Source of the DNA: an uncultured Oscillospiraceae bacterium
Lineage (GTDB): Bacteria > Bacillota > Clostridia > Oscillospirales > Oscillospiraceae
DNA: 43,279 bases
Assembly (NCBI GenBank): GCA_947591105.1
Contig: CANQDL010000005.1
Span: 1-43,279 of the forward strand
Reading direction: 5' to 3'
Shown here: positions 37,739 to 43,279 of the stretch, in pieces
Layout of the letters: every line of letters starts with the position of its first letter
Numbering within the stretch: position 1 is the stretch's first letter
Program-made: the position numbers and the translations under genes
The notes under the pieces: generated by a model
What the model was told of the DNA's origin: nothing
The model's input: the letters and a program-made list of their open reading frames with translations, nothing else
Databases searched by the model: none

Positions 37739-39556
37739 TCAGTCGCGGGATATGCCCATATACTCGCCCAGGGTCTTGCCCTCGGCCTGGGCCTTCTGGT
37801 AGAGGTCGTAGTAATCCACCGCGATGACCCCGTCCATGGCCTCCTTCACGTGCAGGGAGCCGAAGCTGTACCAGGGCATGTACCCCTGGGGCAGGCCCGC
37901 GTCGTACAGGGCAACGATCTGCTTCTGGATGGCGAGGGTGTCATATTTGACGCGCCCCGCGTCCCAGGTCTGGAGCCATGTGCGCACCACCGCCGGGGAG
38001 GAACACTCCTGCTGGCGCCGGGCCGCCACGATGCCCCAATCGTACAGGGTGGAATAGGGGTGCTCATAGTAGCGGTAATAGCCGCCCGGTACCCGGTAGG
38101 AGGAGAAGTGGTCGGGATAGGGCATGCCGCTGATCACGTCCACCACCGTGCTGATGGCGGGCCAGTACTGGCCGTAGGGGGCCACGTAGTCGTTGGCTAC
38201 CTCGCCGAACACGTCCGCGCCCACGTATACGTTGTGGGCGTGCAGCACGTCGCAGGCGTAGGTGAGGAAGCGCTGCACCGCCTGGGCCTTGGACTCGCCC
38301 AGATCGTTTTTCAGGTCGGAGCCGTCGGGGATGAAGTCGGGGAAACGGACGTAGTCGAACTGCACCTCGTCAAAGCCGAACATCTCCACCGCCTCCAGCG
38401 CCAGACCCACCTTCAGCTGCCACACCTCCCGGTTGTACGCGCTGGGCCAGTAGGCGCCGTTCAGCTCCAGCAGGGAGCCGTTGGCCAGGGTGATGGCCCA
38501 CTCGGGATGGACTTTGGCCAGCATGGTGTCCTCAAAGGTGCATATACGCGCCACGGTGTAGTAGCCCGCGTCCTTGACCATCTTGACGAGCCGGGCGTAT
38601 TCCTCCGCGGTGTTTCCGATCTCGTACGAATCGCCCAGGCCGTAGCTCTCCAGCAGGGGGGAGGGATAGGCCACCTCGCCGTCCTCGAACACGGAGAACA
38701 CGAAGGTGTTCACAGTCGTGCCCTCGGCCATCTCCAGGTTCCGCTGGACGTAGCTCTCGTCGGAGCGGGTGGCGGCCAGATACAGGCTGTAGCAGTTCTG
38801 GGGCATCTCGTTGCCCTCGTCGGCAAAGTCGCCCTTCTCGTGGGGGAAATAGTCCAGGTCGGCCGCGTTGCCGCCGCCGTAGTTGTCGCCCCGGTCGATA
38901 TGCAGGTTATAGCTGCCGTTGTCGCTGGTCCAGTTGCTCATGGCCTCGTCGAAGGTGAAGGCCACATAGTCGGACTTGATCCAGCCCATCTCGTCGCCCA
39001 GCTTCACCTGATACATGTTCACCGTGCCGTCATCCCGGAAGTAGTCATAGCCCATCAGACGCAGCAGCGTGCCCTTCTCCACCAGGCTCCCCAGGGCGAC
39101 CTCCCCCGGGTTTTGCAGAAGGTTGACGGAGGACTGGACGTAGATACGATCCTCCTGGAGGATCTCGATCCGGTCGTCGGTGACGTTCTCGCAGCGTATG
39201 TAGCCGAACTGGCCGTCCAGGTAGACGTGGTAGTATTCGTCGTTGCTCTCCGTGACGAAGGGCTCCCAGCTCTCCAGCTCGATCTCCATGCCCCGGGGGC
39301 ACTGGCGCACGACGGCAAAGCCGTCGTTATAGAAGGGAGCGGTGGTGCCGCCCTCCGAGGCGATGACATAGGCCATCACCGAGTCCTCCCAGCCGGAGCC
39401 CTCCGCGGGGGGTTGCTCCAGCTGATCCATGCGCGCCAGATCCAGGAACACGGTGCTGCTGACGGCAAAGAGGATCACAAGCACCACCACCAGCAGAAGC
39501 TTCTTGCCGGGGGAGAGGTAGCGGGGCTTTCTTTTCCTTTGCGCGATTCGGGACAT
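37739..39556 (-). CDS. Membrane-anchored DUF4015 glycoside-hydrolase-like protein
   Basis: A 605-residue protein with a basic N-terminus, one transmembrane helix (about 18-40, LLLVVVLVILFAVSSTVFL) and an outside region. Residues about 60-200 look SH3-like (YLDGQFGYIRCENV, MGWIKSDYV). The C-terminal 350 residues form the DUF4015 TIM-barrel (VNTFVFSVFEDGEVAY, WPSAYNREVWQLKVGLALEA, GFDEVQFDYVRFPDF, VYVGADVFGEVAN, WLQTW). The acidic residues in FDEVQFDYVRFP fit a catalytic strand end. Likely acts on a surface or wall polysaccharide; the substrate is unknown. Start 39556 is chosen for its GGAGG and because the promoter -10 covers the upstream in-frame ATG (39592). Confidence 0.88.
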   Translation of the reverse strand: MSRIAQRKRKPRYLSPGKKLLLVVVLVILFAVSSTVFLDLARMDQLEQPPAEGSGWEDSVMAYVIASEGGTTAPFYNDGFAVVRQCPRGMEIELESWEPFVTESNDEYYHVYLDGQFGYIRCENVTDDRIEILQEDRIYVQSSVNLLQNPGEVALGSLVEKGTLLRLMGYDYFRDDGTVNMYQVKLGDEMGWIKSDYVAFTFDEAMSNWTSDNGSYNLHIDRGDNYGGGNAADLDYFPHEKGDFADEGNEMPQNCYSLYLAATRSDESYVQRNLEMAEGTTVNTFVFSVFEDGEVAYPSPLLESYGLGDSYEIGNTAEEYARLVKMVKDAGYYTVARICTFEDTMLAKVHPEWAITLANGSLLELNGAYWPSAYNREVWQLKVGLALEAVEMFGFDEVQFDYVRFPDFIPDGSDLKNDLGESKAQAVQRFLTYACDVLHAHNVYVGADVFGEVANDYVAPYGQYWPAISTVVDVISGMPYPDHFSSYRVPGGYYRYYEHPYSTLYDWGIVAARRQQECSSPAVVRTWLQTWDAGRVKYDTLAIQKQIVALYDAGLPQGYMPWYSFGSLHVKEAMDGVIAVDYYDLYQKAQAEGKTLGEYMGISRD

Positions 39557-39587
39557 AGTGTGCCTCCTGGGGATCAAATCCCACAAA

Positions 39588-39616
39588 ATCATACCACAAA
39601 TGGCCTAAAAATGCAA
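39588..39616 (-). promoter_or_regulatory. Promoter of the DUF4015 gene
   Basis: Minus strand TTGCAT (39616-39611), 17-base spacer, TATGAT (39593-39588). Confidence 0.75.
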
Positions 39617-39659
39617 CCTGGTGGGGCGTGAGGGCCCTTTGCGCCGGCCGCAGGGGCGG

Positions 39660-39692
39660 AAAAACGCCGCCGGACAGACCCGTCCGGCGGCG
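39660..39692 (-). terminator. Terminator of dpaA-dpaB
   Basis: Minus-strand perfect 11-pair stem CGCCGCCGGAC with GTCCGGCGGCG, 6-base loop, followed by TTTTT. Confidence 0.9.
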
Positions 39693-39706
39693 CTGATATG
39701 TGCTTG

Positions 39707-40273
39707 TTACGCCAGAATGGGCTGCAGCTGGCGGCCCTCATAGGCGGCGCGGACGGCGGGGATGAGCTTTTCGTACACGCAGCTGAGGGAGGTGGGCTTC
39801 TGGACGGGGTCGTCCTGGCCGAAGGGCACGAAGTAGACGTTCTTGCGCACCAGAAGCCGCCCTATGTTCTCCGCGGAGGCGCCCAGGCCGTCGTTGGTGG
39901 ACACGCCGATGAGAAGGGGCTTTGCGTTGCGCAGGTGGCCCTTGGCGGCCATGGTGACGGCGGTGTCCGTCACGCCCCGGGACAGCTTTGCCAGAGTGTT
40001 GCCCGTGCAGGGGACGATGGCCAGCACGTCGATCAGTCCCCGGGGCCCCAGGGGCTCCGCCCCGGCGACAGTGGTGACGGGCTTTGCCCCCGTCAGCCGC
40101 TCCAGCAGAGCCATCCACTCCTGGCCCGTACCGAAACGGCTGTCCTTCTGGGCGTTTTCGCTGAATATGGGCAGCACGTCAAACTCCCGGCACACCTCCG
40201 GCAGCACCGCCGCCAGCTTGCCAAAGGAGCAGTAGGAGCCGGTCAGAGCCAGCCCCAAACGCAGTTTACTCAC
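39707..40273 (-). CDS. dpaB: Dipicolinate synthase subunit B
   Basis: Flavoprotein-like subunit of the enzyme that makes dipicolinic acid in the mother cell during sporulation (SpoVFB). The 188-residue protein follows the family throughout: GLALTGSYCSFGK, PIFSENAQ, PCTGNTLAKLSRGVTDTAVT, PLLIGVSTNDGLGASAENIG, YFVPFGQDDPVQKPTSL. The start is GTG 40273 with GGAGGAAG upstream; the longer open frame further up is antisense to nothing recognisable and lies inside dpaA. It overlaps dpaA by eight bases. This gene marks the host as an endospore former. Confidence 0.95.
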   Translation of the reverse strand: MSKLRLGLALTGSYCSFGKLAAVLPEVCREFDVLPIFSENAQKDSRFGTGQEWMALLERLTGAKPVTTVAGAEPLGPRGLIDVLAIVPCTGNTLAKLSRGVTDTAVTMAAKGHLRNAKPLLIGVSTNDGLGASAENIGRLLVRKNVYFVPFGQDDPVQKPTSLSCVYEKLIPAVRAAYEGRQLQPILA

Positions 40274-40880
40274 GGTTTTCTTCCTCCTCCATAACACGGT
40301 ATATGGCCTCGGCCATGACCCCGGCCGCCGCCCGGGGGGCGTACAGGCCCGGCAGGCCCGGCGCCTTGAGCACCGGCGTGTCCGTGGCCCAGCCGCCGGG
40401 CGCGCTGGCAAGATCGATGCACAGCGCCCCGCCGTAATCTCCCTCCAGCACCGGGGCGGGGATGGTGTTCACCACCCCGTCGAAAAGAGACGGTATATTT
40501 GTTATGTCAACCGCCTCATACCCTCGGGCCCGGGCCTCCGCCCGGGCGGCGGCGCTGCGGGCGGCCACGGTCACGCGGGCGCCCAGGCTGGAGAGCATCC
40601 CGGCCAGGAACCGGCCGATCCGCCCAAAGCCCGCCACCAGCACGTCCATGCCCGCAATCGCCCGGTTTGACCGGCGCATGAGCAGCTCCAGGGCCCCCTC
40701 GGCGGTGAGGGCCGCGTTCTCGATGACGTATATCTCGTCTCTGTAGTAGGGGATCCCCTGCCGCCAGGCCGGCGGCGCGATCTTGTTGGGACTGTCGGGC
40801 GTGAGCCGGTGGCCGTCCAGCTCCAGGCGCCTTTTCAGGTACATGAACCGGGGATCGGCCCCCAGCAGCGTGAAATCCAT
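40266..40880 (-). CDS. dpaA: Dipicolinate synthase subunit A, short form
   Basis: NAD(P)-dependent subunit of dipicolinate synthase (SpoVFA). The Rossmann part is intact: DVLVAGFGRIGRFLAGMLSS, DGVVNTIPAPVL, CIDLASAPGG and APGLPGLYAPRAAAGVMAEA. The protein is about 204 residues against nearly 300 in Bacillus. The gap is in the N-terminal domain: FTLLGADPRFMYLKRRLELD is followed after about 30 residues by DEIYVIENAALTAEGALELL, so roughly 80-90 residues are missing, without frameshift. Start 40880 has AGAGGT eight or so bases upstream. The two subunits overlap, which suggests a functional pair. Confidence 0.9.
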   Translation of the reverse strand: MDFTLLGADPRFMYLKRRLELDGHRLTPDSPNKIAPPAWRQGIPYYRDEIYVIENAALTAEGALELLMRRSNRAIAGMDVLVAGFGRIGRFLAGMLSSLGARVTVAARSAAARAEARARGYEAVDITNIPSLFDGVVNTIPAPVLEGDYGGALCIDLASAPGGWATDTPVLKAPGLPGLYAPRAAAGVMAEAIYRVMEEEENRE

Positions 40881-40939
40881 TTCCACATCACCTCTTGCCA
40901 TGGTATGCCGGATGTTGTAAAATTGATAAAAAGAACGGA

Positions 40940-41040
40940 AAAGCCCCCTGTGCAAGGGGAGGCGCCGCCTGCGGCGCTCGGGGGGGTTGTGACAATCCCC
41001 CAGTCAGCGCTTCGCGCTGCCAGCCCCCTTTGCACAAGAG
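40940..41040. repeat. Palindromic repeat unit between dpaA and the DUF1015 gene
   Basis: It contains GCCCCCTGTGCAAGGGGAGG, GCGCCGCCTGCGGCGC, the motif ACAATCCCCCAGTCAGCGC, and CAGCCCCCTTTGCACAAG (41021-41038). The last two are shared with the cluster at 12411-12611. It looks like a dispersed intergenic repeat family of this genome. Confidence 0.75.
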
Positions 41041-41061
41041 TGCCTGAGAGGAGGAGTTTGA

Positions 41062-42177
41062 ATGAAAGACATCTTTACGCCTGCGGATATCCTGCTGCCC
41101 CGGGAGGGGACGGACATGACCAGGTGGGCGGCGGTAGCCTGCGACCAGTTCTCCGCCCGGCCCGACTACTGGCAGGGCATGAGCGAATATGCGGGCCAGG
41201 CCCCCTCCGCCCTGCGGCTGATGCTGCCGGAGGCCTATCTGAACGCACCGGACGTCCAGGCGCGCAAAGAGGATATGTGCCGCGCCATGGAGGACTATCT
41301 GGTGGGGGATGTGTTCCGGGAGATCCCGGATTCCTATATCTATGTGGAGCGGACGCTTCCAAATGGGAAGATAAGGCGCGGTTTGGTGGGGAAGCTTGAC
41401 CTGGAGGCCTACGACTGGACGGAGGGCTCCGCCTCCCCGGTGCGCTCCACGGAGGCCACGGTGCCCCAGCGGCTGCCCACCCGGGTGGAGCTGCGGCGGC
41501 AGGCGGCGCTGGAGATGCCCCACATCGTGCTGTTCATGGACGATCCCGGCGACAGGGTGCTGGGGGCGGCCGCGCCGGGGGAGGTGCTCTATGACTTTGA
41601 CCTGTATGCCGGAGGCGGGCACATCCGGGGCCGGCGGCTGACCGGCCGGGCCGGGTCGGCGGTGCGGGAGGCCGTCGACGGGCTGCCCGGGCCGCTGGTG
41701 TTCGCCATGGGGGACGGGAACCACTCTCTTGCCGCGGCGAAAAATCGCTGGGAGGAGCTGAAGGCCGAGGGCGCGCCCGCAGATCACCCGGCCCGATACG
41801 CCCTGGCGGAGCTGGAAAACCTCCGGGACGAGGCGGTGGAGTTTTACCCCATCCACCGGGTGGCGTTCGACACGGACGAGGGGGGCTTTGTGCGCCGGCT
41901 TGCCGGGGACGACACGGGAACGCTGGTGGCCCGGGCCGACGCCCAGGCCCAGGCGTACGTGGCGGAGCACGGGGGCTATGTGGACTATATCCACGGGGAG
42001 GATGAGGCCCTGGCCCTGGCCTCCCGGCCCGGCTGCGGGGCCTGGCTGCTGCCGGCGCTGGACAAGGCGGAGCTGTTCCCCCATATCCTCAAATATGGCA
42101 ATTACCCCAAAAAGAGCTTTTCCGTGGGGGAGACCCTGGACAAGCGCTGGTATGTGGAGTGCAGAAAGATCCGGTGA
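41062..42177 (+). CDS. DUF1015 family protein
   Basis: A 371-residue cytosolic protein of unknown function that matches DUF1015 (SerC-neighbour family): YWQGMSEYAGQAPSALRLML, PHIVLFMDDPGDRVL, YDFDLYAGGGHIRGRRL, VFAMGDGNHSLAAAKNRWEE and KYALAELENLRDEAVEFYPIHR-like segment. The GDGNHSLA block with conserved Asp, Asn and His is the best candidate active site. In many genomes this gene lies next to serC/serA, but not here. GAGGAGG precedes the ATG by eight bases. The methyltransferase gene starts 26 bases downstream. Confidence 0.9.
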   Translation: MKDIFTPADILLPREGTDMTRWAAVACDQFSARPDYWQGMSEYAGQAPSALRLMLPEAYLNAPDVQARKEDMCRAMEDYLVGDVFREIPDSYIYVERTLPNGKIRRGLVGKLDLEAYDWTEGSASPVRSTEATVPQRLPTRVELRRQAALEMPHIVLFMDDPGDRVLGAAAPGEVLYDFDLYAGGGHIRGRRLTGRAGSAVREAVDGLPGPLVFAMGDGNHSLAAAKNRWEELKAEGAPADHPARYALAELENLRDEAVEFYPIHRVAFDTDEGGFVRRLAGDDTGTLVARADAQAQAYVAEHGGYVDYIHGEDEALALASRPGCGAWLLPALDKAELFPHILKYGNYPKKSFSVGETLDKRWYVECRKIR

Positions 42178-42203
42178 GCGCAGGCAGCGATAGGGAGGAT
42201 GGG

Positions 42204-43055
42204 ATGAACAACATCTGGTCGGAAAACGTGCAAGGCGTCATGACGCTGTACCTCAGCCGGAAGCTGCGGTTTGACGACGCGTTCTTCGGGCAGTACAGGC
42301 GATGGTTCCAGATCAATGAAAACGCCGGGCTGAAGATACTGGAGATCGGATGCGGCCCTGGGGCGCTTGCGGAGTCGCTGCACAGGTGGTATCCCAGGGC
42401 GCAGATCACCGCCATAGACCGGGACAGCAATTTCATCTCCTTTGCCAGAGCGCACATCCCAGGGATCGACTTTCGGGAGGGCGACGCCACGGCGCTCCCG
42501 TTCGGGGACGGAACCTTTGACGTCACGATCTCCAATACGGTGCAGGAGCATATCGAGCCCACAGCCTTTTGGGGCGAGCAGCTGCGGGTGCTGAAACCGG
42601 GCGGTGCATGCCTTTGCCTCTCCGCGAGAAGGGGCCTGCAGTGCGTCGCGCCCTGTCTGGAACCGACGGCGGCGGAAAATGCGTTCTGGCGGAGCGTCTC
42701 CCAGGAAGAGGACGAGCGGGAGAGGTACGGCGTCGGCAAATACGCGATGACCGAGGCGGAGCTTCCCGCGTCCATGGAGAAAAACGGGTTTTCAGACGTG
42801 ACCACCGGATACGCGGTCATTGATCTGACGCCGGACGCGCCAAAGTATTCGGCGCAGATGGCGGAATCGATGATCGAGGCGGAACGGCAGGGCGAGCTGG
42901 AGGCCATTATGTCCGTCCATTCAGAGAGCGGGGAAAAAGCCGTCTCGGCCGTGAACGCGAAATATGACGAGCGGCTTCGTCTGTACCGTGCGGGCGTAAA
43001 GCAGTGGGACACGTTGGTTTCCGTGACGATGATCCTCCGGGGGATAAAAAGATGA
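42204..43055 (+). CDS. Class I SAM-dependent methyltransferase
   Basis: A 283-residue protein with a Rossmann methyltransferase domain (about 40-150). Motif I is ILEIGCGPGALAESL, the acidic loop ITAIDRDSNFI, motif II-like DATALPFGDGTFDVTISNTV and motif III LRVLKPGGACLCLSARRG. The C-terminal 130 residues form a helical cap (YGVGKYAMTEAELPASME) that probably binds substrate. The target could be a small molecule; it cannot be told. Start 42204 is chosen for GGGAGG just upstream. It may be co-transcribed with the DUF1015 gene. Confidence 0.85.
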   Translation: MNNIWSENVQGVMTLYLSRKLRFDDAFFGQYRRWFQINENAGLKILEIGCGPGALAESLHRWYPRAQITAIDRDSNFISFARAHIPGIDFREGDATALPFGDGTFDVTISNTVQEHIEPTAFWGEQLRVLKPGGACLCLSARRGLQCVAPCLEPTAAENAFWRSVSQEEDERERYGVGKYAMTEAELPASMEKNGFSDVTTGYAVIDLTPDAPKYSAQMAESMIEAERQGELEAIMSVHSESGEKAVSAVNAKYDERLRLYRAGVKQWDTLVSVTMILRGIKR

Positions 43056-43079
43056 CGTTCCCCTTTGCCGCCCCGCAGG

Positions 43080-43279
43080 CGCACGTTATCGGAGGCTCCC
43101 TTGTGCAAAGGGAGCTGTCGAGCGAAGCGAGACTGAGGGATTGTCATGTTGATTCTACTGCTCCGTAACAACCCCTCCGCGTCGTCGGAGCACGCGCAGC
43201 CAGGTCTCCCCATGCCGCCAGCGGCATGGCTCGAATGGCTCGCGGCTCCTCCTCTCCCCAAAAGGCAAGCGTGCCTTTT
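43080..43279. repeat. Palindromic repeat region at the window end
   Basis: It holds CTCCCTTGTGCAAAGGGAG (43096-43114), followed by GACTGAGGGATTGTC and further palindromes (CCGCCAGCGGC, TCGCGGC). These are the same elements as in the other two repeat loci, mostly in the opposite orientation. No gene is visible. Confidence 0.65.

Noticed and set aside
37679-39631. Long plus-strand frame opposite the DUF4015 gene
   Set aside because: Shadow frame of a clearly recognisable minus-strand protein; no ribosome site or family motif.
40900-40907. CATACCAT as a sigma-K -10 box for dpaA
   Set aside because: It fits the CATAxxxT pattern, but the transcript would start at or inside the ribosome site and no proper -35 is visible.

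Overview
The window looks like chromosome of a GC-rich, anaerobic, endospore-forming Bacillota (Clostridia, Oscillospiraceae-like; inferred from protein types, not from a marker gene). Signs for this are a dipicolinate synthase pair (dpaB/dpaA), a truncated but almost textbook spoVT N-terminus, lipid II amidation genes murT/gatD, reverse rubrerythrin, rubredoxin and flavorubredoxin-type oxygen defence, BspA/FnIII secreted proteins, and canonical Firmicute -35/-10 boxes and GGAGG ribosome sites. Most genes are very GC-rich, which produces many long antisense shadow reading frames; these were left out.

Layout. 1-890: an AT-richer fragment with an orphan ORF, then a compact transcription unit (promoter, folded leader, 55-residue membrane miniprotein, terminator). 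973-3293: ferredoxin-tailed aldo/keto reductase, two small unknown proteins and 3-methyladenine DNA glycosylase I. 3377-7854: accessory segment with an AT-rich two-gene minus-strand operon (HEPN/Toprim-type protein plus a two-helix membrane protein) and a large serine recombinase. The recombinase frame runs through a junction into the antisense of a spoVT-like gene cut after codon 33, so this looks like one end of an integrated element. 8033-11861: NlpC/P60 hydrolase, asnS and cardiolipin synthase. 12047-14710: a metal-resistance operon (CadC-like repressor, free HMA metallochaperone, P1B-ATPase) interrupted by palindromic repeats. 14852-17503: a BspA/FnIII secreted protein.

17560-23387 (minus): ECF-type sigma factor, membrane protein, ABC ATPase/permease, Ogt, and a second NatAB-like ABC pair, all tightly packed. 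23518-25425: a PAP2-GDPD fusion. 25471-30544: an apparently self-activating ECF sigma operon (sigma, zinc-finger anti-sigma, alanine racemase, ATP-grasp protein, alanine/glycine:Na+ symporter). 30545-31052: a folded noncoding region with promoters on both strands. 31053-33717: two secreted proteins of unknown role. 33799-35409: oxygen/peroxide defence operon (reverse rubrerythrin, rubredoxin, Hrb-like flavoprotein) behind a perfect palindrome. 35482-40880 (minus): gatD/murT, a DUF4015 glycoside-hydrolase-like protein, dpaB/dpaA. 41062-43055: DUF1015 protein and a SAM methyltransferase, flanked by two more members of the palindromic repeat family.

The most interesting points are the recombinase element that splits spoVT (possible sporulation-linked rearrangement), the HEPN/Toprim plus membrane protein pair as a candidate defence cargo, the folded-leader miniprotein unit, the ECF-controlled D-alanine operon, and a MurT partner GatD without its catalytic cysteine. 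All functions are read from sequence by eye; no database search was run.
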